Of a stretch of DNA of 64,000 nucleotides, positions 17,129-24,202 are shown piece after piece. A program made the translations under genes and the position numbers. Below the pieces are notes generated by a model. That model made no database searches and was not told the DNA's origin. It saw only the letters and a list, made by a program, of their open reading frames with translations. How positions within the stretch are numbered: the stretch's first letter is position 1; each line of letters begins with the position of its first letter. Source of the stretch: a virus. The stretch covers positions 1 to 64,000 of the IMG/VR virus record IMGVR_UViG_3300021091_000071; one strand, given 5' to 3'.

Positions 17129-17950
17129 ATGAGTACCATTACGACGTCGATGTTTGATAGCATAAAATCAGCCCTCTCCAAGGGGCCAGCGCAATCCCGA
17201 AACAAAGATATTCTCAAGGCAGAAGTAGGTAACACCTATACTGTTAGATTAATTCCTAATCTGGCGAATCCTTCCAAGACATTCTTTCACTACTATACAT
17301 TTGGTTGGACGAGTTTTAGTACAGGTCAGTATGTTTCTGCAGTTAGCCCTTCCACCTTTGGTGCTAGGGACCCTATTGCAGAGTTTAGATATAAGGTATT
17401 GAAAACAGGTACAGAAGAGGAAAAGGCAAAAGCCCGCGCAATATTGCGCAGTGAAAAATGGCTTGTTAACGCATACATTGTAAATGATCCTACCAATGAA
17501 GAAAACAACGGTAAGATTATGGTGGTTCGTTATGGTAAGCAGCTCCATAAAATCATTATGGATGCAATTGAAGGCGATGAAGCTGAGGACCTCGGCCCTC
17601 GTATTTTTGACCTTACTGACAAGGGCTGCAGCCTAAAGATCAAAGTTGAGCAGCAAGGTGATTACCCAACATATGTAAGCAGCAAGTTCGCATCGCCAAA
17701 GGCAATAGAAGGGCTTGACAAAGCTAAAATTGATGATATCCATAAGAATATTATTGATCTAGAGTCAGTATTTACAGTTAAGAGCTATGACGAACTTAAG
17801 ACTCTTCTCGATGAACACTATTTTTGTAATTCTGGTGAAAGCTCTGTAGCTGAAAAACCTGCAAAACAAGTTGTAAAAACTGTTGAACCGACTGAAGATG
17901 TTCTGGAGGATGACACCGTGAAGCAGCTCCTTAAAGGATTGGATAGCTAA
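17129..17950 (+). CDS. gp32: gp32 single-stranded DNA-binding protein, zinc-ligand cysteines absent
   Basis: 273 aa (T4 gp32 301). The N-terminal cooperativity segment (MFDSIKSALSKG) is followed by the OB-fold core: YTVRLIPN near residue 31, FFHYYTFGW near 50, then a linker and ILRSEKWLVNAYIVNDP near 110, IFDLT near 155, and an acidic C-terminal tail (EPTEDVLEDD). In T4 three cysteines and a histidine bind zinc. Here the corresponding block reads SPSTFGARDPIAEF, with S, D and A where C-x9-C-x2-C would be, so the zinc site is lost although the histidine in FFH remains. A 1-nt stop/start overlap (TAATG) joins it to the next gene. Confidence 0.88.
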   Translation: MSTITTSMFDSIKSALSKGPAQSRNKDILKAEVGNTYTVRLIPNLANPSKTFFHYYTFGWTSFSTGQYVSAVSPSTFGARDPIAEFRYKVLKTGTEEEKAKARAILRSEKWLVNAYIVNDPTNEENNGKIMVVRYGKQLHKIIMDAIEGDEAEDLGPRIFDLTDKGCSLKIKVEQQGDYPTYVSSKFASPKAIEGLDKAKIDDIHKNIIDLESVFTVKSYDELKTLLDEHYFCNSGESSVAEKPAKQVVKTVEPTEDVLEDDTVKQLLKGLDS

Positions 17951-18300
17951 TGGACGGTGATTTTTTCCGTCAAGTAGATCCAAGGTCTAGAGAGGCCCAG
18001 GAAGCACTGCGTGCCTTGCTTGGTACAACACTAGCGCAGCTAAATGAAATTGACAAGAATGTCGTTGGCAGCACTACAAATATCCGTGCTGTAAAGACAG
18101 ATCTGAAGAATGTTCTTCAAAATATACAAACAGTGCAGCCGTCAGCACCGGAACCAGCACCTGCTCAGATACCAGCTCCTGCTCCAATCCCTGAGGCCAG
18201 ATTTATTCAGCATGTAGCAAACCCTGCTATTAATGAAGATAAAATTGATAAGATAATCGGTTTGCTAGAAGAAATAAAGAGCCTTCTCAAGAAGAGCTAA
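17950..18300 (+). CDS. Small proline-linker protein cotranscribed with gp32
   Basis: 116 aa. Helical N-terminus (SREAQEALRALLGTTLAQLNEIDKN), a P/A-rich linker (residues ~58-85, PSAPEPAPAQIPAPAPIPE), and a C-terminal helix DKIDKIIGLLEEIKSLLKKS. The two-helix, flexible-linker layout suggests a bridging or oligomerising factor. It starts on the last base of the gp32 stop codon (TAATG), so translation is probably coupled to gp32. I do not recognise a family. Confidence 0.6.
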   Translation: MDGDFFRQVDPRSREAQEALRALLGTTLAQLNEIDKNVVGSTTNIRAVKTDLKNVLQNIQTVQPSAPEPAPAQIPAPAPIPEARFIQHVANPAINEDKIDKIIGLLEEIKSLLKKS

Positions 18301-18334
18301 TTGCTTTTTAGCAACACCATTCTATAATGTTGTT
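18301..18334 (+). promoter_or_regulatory. Sigma70-like promoter of gp45, leaderless GTG
   Basis: TTGCTT (18301-18306), 16-nt spacer, TATAAT (18323-18328), 6 nt (GTTGTT), GTG 18335. The -35 region also forms a short TTGC/GCAA inverted repeat. Confidence 0.68.
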
Positions 18335-19063
18335 GTGAAGATAACGATACCAGATAAAAAAATATTTTTAAACAGTTTTCTATCACCAATCAATAAAATT
18401 AGCGATAGCTGTATAATTACAGTTTCAGATAATGGACTATCATGCATTGCTCATACTGCGGACGCGGCTATTATACTACATACAAATTACAAGCTTGATC
18501 TAGATATTGATAAGCCGTTTAATCTTAATGTAGCTGATGTTAAGAAAATTTATAAAGCGTTTGATTGTATTGGTAGTGATAGTTTTGTTTTTGAAGTAGA
18601 TAATAACAGTTTAAATTATTCTGGAACAGAAATAAAGTTTAAATATCATTTGCTAGAAGACGGTATTATTACCAAACCTAAAATTAATATAGAAAAAATT
18701 AATAGCTTGGACTTTCCAATAACATTTACTATTCAGTATAAATCTCTGGTTGAACTCTTAAGAGGCAGCACATTTACCACTGAGAGTAACAAACTGTATA
18801 TCTATTCTGATAAAGGAAAGGTGTTTGGTGATTTAACTGACAAAGCAAGACATAATGTCGACAGCATGTCAATTCCATTGTGTGATTACCAAGGGCAAGA
18901 ATTACCCCCTATATGCTTGAACTTTGAACTAATTAGAATAATTAGCGGTGTGAGGGTGAAGCAGTTAGAGTGCCGTATTAATCCGAAAATTGGAATTATT
19001 GTATTCCAAATAGCGGATAATGTTGTCAATACTCAATATATAGCTTCTTCTTTAGTACGATGA
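18335..19063 (+). CDS. gp45: gp45 DNA polymerase sliding clamp
   Basis: 242 aa (T4 gp45 228). The beta-alpha-beta clamp fold is suggested by FLSPINKISDSCIITVSDNGLSCIAHTADAAIILHTNY (residues ~14-50, split here), the DVKKIYKAFDCIG helix near 68, and a second repeat with FTIQYKSLVELLRGSTF near 130 and LNFELIRIISG near 195. It tethers gp43, and in T4-type phages also activates late transcription with gp55/gp33. The GTG start is supported by the promoter. It overlaps the next gene as ATGA. Confidence 0.85.
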   Translation: MKITIPDKKIFLNSFLSPINKISDSCIITVSDNGLSCIAHTADAAIILHTNYKLDLDIDKPFNLNVADVKKIYKAFDCIGSDSFVFEVDNNSLNYSGTEIKFKYHLLEDGIITKPKINIEKINSLDFPITFTIQYKSLVELLRGSTFTTESNKLYIYSDKGKVFGDLTDKARHNVDSMSIPLCDYQGQELPPICLNFELIRIISGVRVKQLECRINPKIGIIVFQIADNVVNTQYIASSLVR

Positions 19064-19425
19064 ATCCAAAAAATAAAATCAAGACACCTGGCTATTTTAT
19101 AAAGAGACTCAAGGATAATGGGTTTATTGTTCTCAAGGTTTTTCAAAACTATGGATCGCATGACCCTAGACGTTGGACGGTATTAGTTGACCCGGGCGTT
19201 GCTTCAATTTTTATTACTTGCTTTACTAACAAGAGTTTTAATGGCGAGATTATGTTTGAACTTAACGATGGTGGTATTTTGTTCAACAGAAACTATAGTA
19301 TTAAAACAGATAGTATTGAAGTGATAATAGATTATCTAATACAAAGAGGTGTTAATAACAACCCACGAGTAAGCCCTTACTACACAGATAGGCCTAAATA
19401 TAATAGTGAAGCGGCCAAACAATGA
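19060..19425 (+). CDS. Conserved small protein downstream of gp45
   Basis: 121 aa. A compact alpha/beta protein beginning KTPGYFIKRLKDNGFIVLKVF, with HDPRRWTVLVDPG near 35 and FELNDGG near 65. I recall similar uncharacterised proteins in marine T4-like phages with a strongly conserved HDPRRWTV segment; no function is known to me. It overlaps gp45 by 4 nt (ATGA) and is probably expressed with it. Confidence 0.65.
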   Translation: MNPKNKIKTPGYFIKRLKDNGFIVLKVFQNYGSHDPRRWTVLVDPGVASIFITCFTNKSFNGEIMFELNDGGILFNRNYSIKTDSIEVIIDYLIQRGVNNNPRVSPYYTDRPKYNSEAAKQ

Positions 19426-19429
19426 TGGT

Positions 19430-19744
19430 ATGAATGCACCTGAGGATAGTAAACTTCAAAAGCTTGTCAAAATGGACAAAAAGCAAATAGAAGGCTTGCT
19501 AAAATCTGCAATGCAGGATTATCTTGTAGCACAATCCAATGTAAAAGCTGAGAAAGCCAAAAATATTAATGCTTTAGGAACTATTGTTTCTGAATATTTA
19601 AAAGCATTTATTGTCATAGGCTATTCAGTGAACGGTGAGCCTGTTAACTTTGTGCATGCTACCAATCAGATGGACGCTGATGCCCTATCAGCAGCAGTTA
19701 ATAAGTTTATACTTCATTCTATTAATTCTGCCGAGGGTAAATGA
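19430..19744 (+). CDS. Small helical protein, unknown
   Basis: About 104 aa from ATG 19430, 4 nt after the previous stop. A GTG at 19406 would overlap the upstream gene by 20 nt and add 8 residues. The sequence is mainly helical (LKSAMQDYLVAQSNVKAEKAKNINALGTIVSEYLKAFIVIGYS), followed by HATNQMDADALSAAVNKFI. It overlaps the following reductase gene by 4 nt (ATGA). No recognised family. Confidence 0.55.
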   Translation: MNAPEDSKLQKLVKMDKKQIEGLLKSAMQDYLVAQSNVKAEKAKNINALGTIVSEYLKAFIVIGYSVNGEPVNFVHATNQMDADALSAAVNKFILHSINSAEGK

Positions 19745-20601
19745 AAAAGACTATTTTAATTTTAGGTCGAGGATTTGTAGGTAAGGGACTGGAAGAATTT
19801 TTAAAAGGCAGAGGCGTACCAGTTGAAGCATATTCTCGAGCGGCTCTGGATTATACAAGCCCTCATATATTTCAAAAATTTTTGATGGATAATCCTGATA
19901 AATATGAGACTGTAATTAATTGCTCTGGGTATACAGGTATTCCCAATGTTGATGGGTGTGAGTCAAACAAACAAGAATGTTGGTTTTGGAATGTAATAGT
20001 ACCAAGAAACATAGTGCTGTCGGCTAACGGCGTGGGCATTCCAGTGGCTCAAATTAATAGCGGCTGCATTTATACAGGAGCAGACAAAGAGTTTACTGAA
20101 GACGATGAGCCAAACTTTGGACTGTATAACAATAGTAGTAGCTTTTATTCCAAGTGTAAGCATGCTTGTGAAACAATATTAACTAACTGCTATGCCCATA
20201 GTTTGAGAATAAGAATGCCGTTTGATGGTACAACAAACAGAAAAAATTATCTTAACAAAATATACAAGTACAATGATTTAATTAGCTTTAATAATAGTTT
20301 AACTAGCATGGAAGACTTTAATAATTTTATGTTAAAATTTATCTTTTTTCAGAAGACAATACCACCTGGCCCTTTAAATGTGGTCAATACAGGGAGTGCC
20401 GATGCAAAAACTATTACTGATATAATGAAAAAATATAACGTTAATAACCCCAATTGGAATTTTGTTGAAAATATTAACACCGCCGCTCAAAGAAGTAATT
20501 GCGTGTTGAATGTAGATAGAATTCGTTCATATGGCATGGAGCTGCCTTCTGTTTATGAATCCCTTGAAAGGGATATATCAAAATTTGCTACTAGCATTTA
20601 A
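19741..20601 (+). CDS. RmlD-like NAD(P)-dependent sugar-nucleotide reductase/epimerase
   Basis: 286 aa short-chain dehydrogenase/reductase of the RmlD/epimerase class. Rossmann glycine motif GRGFVG near residue 8, a conserved VINCSGYTG near 60, a Ser/Tyr/Lys active site suggested by the SGCIYTGA region near 100 and YSKCKHACE near 140 (YxxxK). It may make or trim a deoxysugar nucleotide for one of the glycosyltransferases. It is in the same plus-strand operon as gp45. The 3' end overlaps the N-terminal open frame of the next gene. Confidence 0.75.
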   Translation: MKKTILILGRGFVGKGLEEFLKGRGVPVEAYSRAALDYTSPHIFQKFLMDNPDKYETVINCSGYTGIPNVDGCESNKQECWFWNVIVPRNIVLSANGVGIPVAQINSGCIYTGADKEFTEDDEPNFGLYNNSSSFYSKCKHACETILTNCYAHSLRIRMPFDGTTNRKNYLNKIYKYNDLISFNNSLTSMEDFNNFMLKFIFFQKTIPPGPLNVVNTGSADAKTITDIMKKYNVNNPNWNFVENINTAAQRSNCVLNVDRIRSYGMELPSVYESLERDISKFATSI

Positions 20602-20629
20602 TAATATATCTCGCCCAACCGAGCGAGGT

Positions 20630-20881
20630 ATGTATGCAGTAAATAGAGGGGATTTTGCCGGCGAATTTTTTGTTTTCATAAAAGTTAATGACAATTACAA
20701 TTATGAGTTTCTTAGTCTGCCTAAAATGTTACTACGAACTGTACCAATCAGTGCTTTTCAAAACGGCGTTAAACATAAAATTATATCTTTTATTGAAAAA
20801 CTACCCAAACAGGTTTTTAGTGTGTGTATAGCACAATATTATAAGTGTAAAAAGCAACCGTTGATTAGTGGTGCTAGATAA
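20630..20881 (+). CDS. Conserved phage hypothetical protein (MYAVNRGDFAGEFFVF)
   Basis: About 83 aa from ATG 20630. The pattern 'RGMY..NRGDFAGEFFVFI' then 'FLSLPKMLLRTVP', 'KIISFIEKLPKQVF' and a basic 'AQYYKCKK' end recurs in T4-type phage hypothetical proteins. Family resemblance seems to start slightly before this ATG (ISRPTERG), so initiation at TTG 20585 or another site is possible. No function known. Confidence 0.5.
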   Translation: MYAVNRGDFAGEFFVFIKVNDNYNYEFLSLPKMLLRTVPISAFQNGVKHKIISFIEKLPKQVFSVCIAQYYKCKKQPLISGAR

Positions 20882-20891
20882 TAAATATAGT
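20880..20891 (+). promoter_or_regulatory. Possible late-type promoter AATAAATA
   Basis: AATAAATA (20880-20887), 4 nt, ATG 20892. It has the same sequence and spacing as the motif before the tail gene at 28136, inside an otherwise early operon. Confidence 0.4.
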
Positions 20892-21089
20892 ATGGACCTA
20901 GTAAGACCAGTCAAAATAACCAGCCCGATTAGTGGTCAGCCAGTTGCACCCAGAATAATAGAACGTATTGTTGGTAACAAGCTCTATAAAGAAGCACATT
21001 GGATTGATCCATCCAGTGGTACCTTTATTCGCAAAGGTGTAGTTAGCATTGAAGATATTGCACCTTCGACAGAAGAAAAGCAAGGTTGA
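20892..21089 (+). CDS. Small conserved hypothetical protein
   Basis: 65 aa from ATG 20892. MDLVRPVKITSPISGQPVAPRI followed by EAHWIDPSSGTFIRKGVVSIEDI. Proline/glycine-rich and compact, it looks like the small 'AHWIDP...FIRKGVVS' protein of marine T4-like phages. A GTG at 20868 would overlap the upstream gene by 14 nt; the ATG is preferred because AATAAATA lies 4 nt upstream. Its stop TGA falls inside the -35 of the gp61 promoter. Confidence 0.5.
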   Translation: MDLVRPVKITSPISGQPVAPRIIERIVGNKLYKEAHWIDPSSGTFIRKGVVSIEDIAPSTEEKQG

Positions 21090-21119
21090 TTAACTGTATT
21101 CTTTCTTTATACTATACGT
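21086..21119 (+). promoter_or_regulatory. Sigma70-like promoter of gp61, leaderless
   Basis: TTGATT (21086-21091), 16-nt spacer, TATACT (21108-21113), 6 nt (ATACGT), ATG 21120. Confidence 0.68.
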
Positions 21120-22142
21120 ATGCTTCTTAACGAAGATTATGTTGTATCTAAGTTTTATCAACACGCAGGTTTTCCTAGATACAATAGATTATCCAAATCA
21201 TACAACGGATGTTGCCCAACATGTCGAGAAGGTAATTCATGGGGTAAGAAGCGAAGACTGTATTATATACCAAGAAAAAACTTAATATTTTGTCATAATT
21301 GTGGTCTCAGTGTCCGACCAGTTAAGTGGGTACAATTGGTGAGCAACATGACTTACATTGAAGTAATGAAGGAAAATGGTAATTTTGCTAGGGTTGAAAT
21401 AGATCTTGAACCAGAGGATACAACAGAATCTAATACTACCGTTGAAATATTGCCTAGAGATTCTATTAATCTTTTCGATAAGCAGCAAATTAGTTTTTAT
21501 AAAGATAATTTCTATGTCAATAAAGCTCTGGAGGTAATTAAGAATAGAAGGCTTGATACCGCAGACAATAAACCCAAAACTTTTTGGATAAGTTTGACTG
21601 ACCCGGTTCATAAAAATAGATTAGTTATACCTTTTTATGATACAGATGATAATATAGTGCATTATCAATCCCGTACATTAGTTGAAAGAAAAGGTAAGAC
21701 ATTTCCTAAATATCTTTCAAAACAAAACAGTGAAAAAACATTGTTTGGAATCAACAATATAGACAATCAAACTAAGTATATTTTCATAACTGAAGGACCG
21801 TTAGATGCATGTTTTCTTAAAAATGGGCTAGCAGTAGCAGGTATTAATGAGAGCAAGGGCACGGCTTTTACCAAAAAGCAACAAGATCAAATTGCTAAGT
21901 TTCCTCTGCACGAGGTGATATGGGTATTGGATAATCAACGCATTGACACCGCAAGTAAAAAGAAAACCTCCATGTTAGCTAAATCCGGTTACAAAGTGTT
22001 CTTATGGCCAGACGAGCTAAAAAAATTTAAAGACCTTAACGAGGTTTGTATTGCTGCACACACAAATGTGATACCAGAAAAGTTTATATTAAAACATACC
22101 TATTCAGGTATTAAGGCTAATTTAATACTTTCGAAATATTAA
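21120..22142 (+). CDS. gp61: gp61 DNA primase
   Basis: 340 aa (T4 gp61 342). The N-terminal zinc finger is intact: CCPTC near residue 31 and FCHNCG near 57. The central catalytic part has a TOPRIM-like domain with ITEGPLDACFLKN near 225 and the acidic motif VIWVLDNQRID near 270, then DLNEVC near 310. It makes RNA primers in a complex with gp41. The start has a perfect-spacing leaderless promoter. The stop TAA overlaps the convergent gene in TTAA (22139-22142). Confidence 0.9.
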   Translation: MLLNEDYVVSKFYQHAGFPRYNRLSKSYNGCCPTCREGNSWGKKRRLYYIPRKNLIFCHNCGLSVRPVKWVQLVSNMTYIEVMKENGNFARVEIDLEPEDTTESNTTVEILPRDSINLFDKQQISFYKDNFYVNKALEVIKNRRLDTADNKPKTFWISLTDPVHKNRLVIPFYDTDDNIVHYQSRTLVERKGKTFPKYLSKQNSEKTLFGINNIDNQTKYIFITEGPLDACFLKNGLAVAGINESKGTAFTKKQQDQIAKFPLHEVIWVLDNQRIDTASKKKTSMLAKSGYKVFLWPDELKKFKDLNEVCIAAHTNVIPEKFILKHTYSGIKANLILSKY

Positions 22143-22546
22143 CCGTTATCGTTAGAAATTAAGTAACCCTTTAATGACTCGTTTAATGAACTTAGTTCCA
22201 TAGCTACCCGTGCAATTCTTTTCTTTTCGCTAGAAGCAATTTTTTCAAACAACGAATCGCATCCGGCTCCAGCCAGTTGGGATTGTACGCTGTTGCTTTC
22301 AACACCATTAAGAAAATTGACAAACTCTGCAATTTTACCTATCCATCCATTAAGAGCTTTCTTTTGTGCAGCGGTGTGCGCACCTTTTGCCGCCTCCACA
22401 TCAGGTGGAGGGGTCTGTGCATCAAGAGCAGCAGGGTCTGTGCCTGGGTCTAATTGGGCTTGCATAGCGGCGGCATCATCTGCAGGGGCTTCTTGTTCGT
22501 CAGCCTCTAATATAGATGTAAAGTAGTTTTTAAATAAGTCGCTCAT
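22139..22546 (-). CDS. Late minus-strand small protein with head-targeting-like N-terminus
   Basis: 135 aa. The N-terminal helix MSDLFKNYFTSILEADEQ ends in I-L-E/A, as in T4 capsid-targeting sequences cut by gp21. A disordered Asp/Ala/Pro segment (~18-50) follows, then a helical domain with a single Cys near 97. A TATAAATA late promoter sits exactly 5 nt upstream of the ATG. I infer an internal or prohead-core protein; no family match is known to me. It converges with gp61 at TTAA. Confidence 0.6.
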   Translation of the reverse strand: MSDLFKNYFTSILEADEQEAPADDAAAMQAQLDPGTDPAALDAQTPPPDVEAAKGAHTAAQKKALNGWIGKIAEFVNFLNGVESNSVQSQLAGAGCDSLFEKIASSEKKRIARVAMELSSLNESLKGYLISNDNG

Positions 22547-22559
22547 AAAGATATTTATA
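22547..22559 (-). promoter_or_regulatory. Late promoter TATAAATA, leaderless
   Basis: TATAAATA (minus, 22559-22552), 5 nt, ATG 22546. In the T4 late-promoter geometry this puts +1 on the A of ATG. Confidence 0.72.
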
Positions 22560-22583
22560 CCTATATATTTATTAATTCGAGAT

Positions 22584-22596
22584 ATTAAATATATAG
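22584..22596 (+). promoter_or_regulatory. Late-type promoter ATTAAATA
   Basis: ATTAAATA (22584-22591), 5 nt (TATAG), ATG 22597. Same sequence and spacing as the motif before gp21. Confidence 0.5.
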
Positions 22597-22968
22597 ATGA
22601 AGAAAAAGCCTATGGTAATAAGCGAAGATTCGACAATGCTTTATAATAAATGGGTTACAGGTATTGCTAAAAGAGATTTACAGCCTGAAGTCATAACAGT
22701 AAATGATATTATTAATAGATTTCGTAATAGAAACGATGCATCCCCTATACTGCCATACCCATTAGACAGAATGCTTGATTTCCTTGGTGATATGTTTGTT
22801 AAGTGTGCAGATTTTAGACGCACCCTGGCCAAAAGTGTCAGCAATCCTTTAATAGGGCAATCCAGGGCCAAAATACAAGCAGTTAGATCATTAAATGAAA
22901 AAATTCAAAAATTGCAAGAACAACTTTTCAGTTGTACGGAAGAACTAAACAAATTAGTTGAAAAATAA
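22597..22968 (+). CDS. Small protein with C-terminal coiled coil, unknown
   Basis: 123 aa. N-terminal region KPMVISEDSTMLYNKWVTGIAKR, a helical middle (DRMLDFLGDMFVKCADFRRTLAKS), and a C-terminal coiled coil (IQAVRSLNEKIQKLQEQLF...ELNKLVEK). No recognised domain. The upstream motif ATTAAATA-5-ATG suggests late expression, divergent from the minus-strand gene at 22546. Confidence 0.6.
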   Translation: MKKKPMVISEDSTMLYNKWVTGIAKRDLQPEVITVNDIINRFRNRNDASPILPYPLDRMLDFLGDMFVKCADFRRTLAKSVSNPLIGQSRAKIQAVRSLNEKIQKLQEQLFSCTEELNKLVEK

Positions 22969-22993
22969 CTAGTTATATATTAAAATCATATAT

Positions 22994-23410
22994 ATGTTTA
23001 AAAGGATAGCTAGGAGCTTGGCCTTGACATTATCTGTAGCCGGCGTGTGTGCTTGGCCATTGACTTACCTAGGCGTAGGTTTTATAAGCTCTTTTTTCTT
23101 TTTTATTGCAGCGCAATTTGTAGGTTTTTATTTTTATAGCGAATTTATTAAAAGAAAGCTTCTTAGAGAAGAACGTGAATTTATTCTTGCACAAGAAGCA
23201 GAATTATCCAAACAAGGGGCAGAAGTGATATGCCCGTGTGATAGAAATGTAAAATGTTTTGTACCTATTATATTGAACGAATACAACACTTATAATTGTC
23301 CTGGATGTAAAAAGGACATACATGTAATGGTAAATTACAAGACAGCGCTTGTCACAACTCCTGTTGTTGAAGATCCTGAGGCAGTTATTAAGCAGTCTTT
23401 GAAAGGGTAA
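22994..23410 (+). CDS. Membrane protein with zinc-ribbon-like domain
   Basis: 138 aa. Two N-terminal transmembrane segments (residues ~8-27 and 30-50, FISSFFFFIAAQFVGFYFY), a charged helix (FIKRKLLREEREFILAQEAELSKQ), then a C-terminal ribbon with CPC near 77 and C-P-G-C near 101 (CPCDRNVKC ... YNCPGCKKDI), possibly binding zinc. The topology suggests a cytoplasmic ribbon anchored in the host inner membrane. A similar uncharacterised arrangement is familiar from marine T4-like phages. Function unknown. Confidence 0.65.
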   Translation: MFKRIARSLALTLSVAGVCAWPLTYLGVGFISSFFFFIAAQFVGFYFYSEFIKRKLLREEREFILAQEAELSKQGAEVICPCDRNVKCFVPIILNEYNTYNCPGCKKDIHVMVNYKTALVTTPVVEDPEAVIKQSLKG

Positions 23411-23411
23411 C

Positions 23412-23798
23412 ATGGAATACAGCGAAATTCAAGCTAGTCAAATTATGCCTGTCTCGGCCTTAAATGTTCCGTTAGTATCAGTAGAACAAGCAAAAAAAGC
23501 TGTAGAGACTTTCTTCTTCTCTCAAGGCCCGCTTGCTTATAAAATATATAAAAATGCCTATACACAATGCTTAAGATTCAGCTCTCTTGAAACTTTTGTC
23601 GATGATTTTTTTGATGTATTGGAAGTATCATTAAAAATGCAGCTTAAAGAGTCTAATCTTGAAGGCTCTGTTGCGGTAAAGGAAGCATTTGAAATTCTTA
23701 GAAACACTTTTAAACTACTAGCCAAATCCAATGTGAAGTTCGACCCTACTGTTTTCTTTGGCACAGTGTTGGCTTTTATTCTAACCCGGTTAAAATAG
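23412..23798 (+). CDS. Small helical protein, unknown
   Basis: 128 aa, all-helical by eye: EQAKKAVETFFFSQGPLAYKIYKNAY, LETFVDDFFDVLEVSLKMQL, VKEAFEILRNTFKLLAKSNVKFDPTVFFGTVLAFILTRLK. Start ATG 2 nt after the previous stop, so cotranscribed. I do not recognise a family. Confidence 0.6.
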   Translation: MEYSEIQASQIMPVSALNVPLVSVEQAKKAVETFFFSQGPLAYKIYKNAYTQCLRFSSLETFVDDFFDVLEVSLKMQLKESNLEGSVAVKEAFEILRNTFKLLAKSNVKFDPTVFFGTVLAFILTRLK

Positions 23799-23801
23799 TT
23801 C

Positions 23802-23836
23802 TTGACATGATTTAAAAAATCATGTATTATTTTAAA
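23802..23836 (+). promoter_or_regulatory. Near-consensus sigma70 promoter with palindromic spacer, leaderless
   Basis: TTGACA (23802-23807), 17-nt spacer, TATTAT (23825-23830), 6 nt (TTTAAA), ATG 23837. The only perfect TTGACA promoter seen. The spacer is almost entirely an inverted repeat (see 23806-23824). Confidence 0.75.
23806..23824. promoter_or_regulatory. Candidate operator palindrome
   Basis: CATGATTT-AAA-AAATCATG: perfect 8-bp arms with a 3-bp centre. It overlaps the last two bases of the -35 and fills the spacer up to the -10. A dimeric repressor bound here would block the strongest promoter in the region. Confidence 0.5.
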
Positions 23837-24202
23837 ATGAATACTAATTTTATAACAGTGCATAGTAAAACAAAAGAACATAAGCTTTCAAAGATCGAAT
23901 ATGCTCGCTGGCTTTGTTTGATTGAAGCCATCGATCTTATTGAGCGAAAAGCACAAGATCTTAAGTCTGATATGATATCTGATGACTTTTGGATTAAGCC
24001 ACTAGCTTTTCAAAAGTACATTGACCAGAGGTTAGAGACCATGATATTAGACGTAGATAGAGAAGAATTTAATATTAGCATTGATGCTTCTATAACTAAT
24101 AATAAACATCTGTTTAAGCCTGTAATTGAAGAGGTTGCAACAGCACCTGAGGAAGATGAGCCTGTAGAAATTGAACCTTCTTTTGAAGAAATAGCAGCTT
24201 AA
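23837..24202 (+). CDS. Small protein with acidic tail, unknown
   Basis: About 121 aa from ATG 23837, fixed by the promoter. A globular N-terminal part (TVHSKTKEHKLSKIEYARWLCLIEAIDLIERKAQDL, split across this text) and a helical middle (KYIDQRLETMILDVDREEF) are followed by an acidic tail EEDEPVEIEPSFEEIAA. Acidic tails of this type occur in DNA mimics and protein-interaction partners, but nothing further can be inferred. It is the only gene of its transcription unit and converges with gp14 at TTAA (24199-24202). Confidence 0.65.
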   Translation: MNTNFITVHSKTKEHKLSKIEYARWLCLIEAIDLIERKAQDLKSDMISDDFWIKPLAFQKYIDQRLETMILDVDREEFNISIDASITNNKHLFKPVIEEVATAPEEDEPVEIEPSFEEIAA

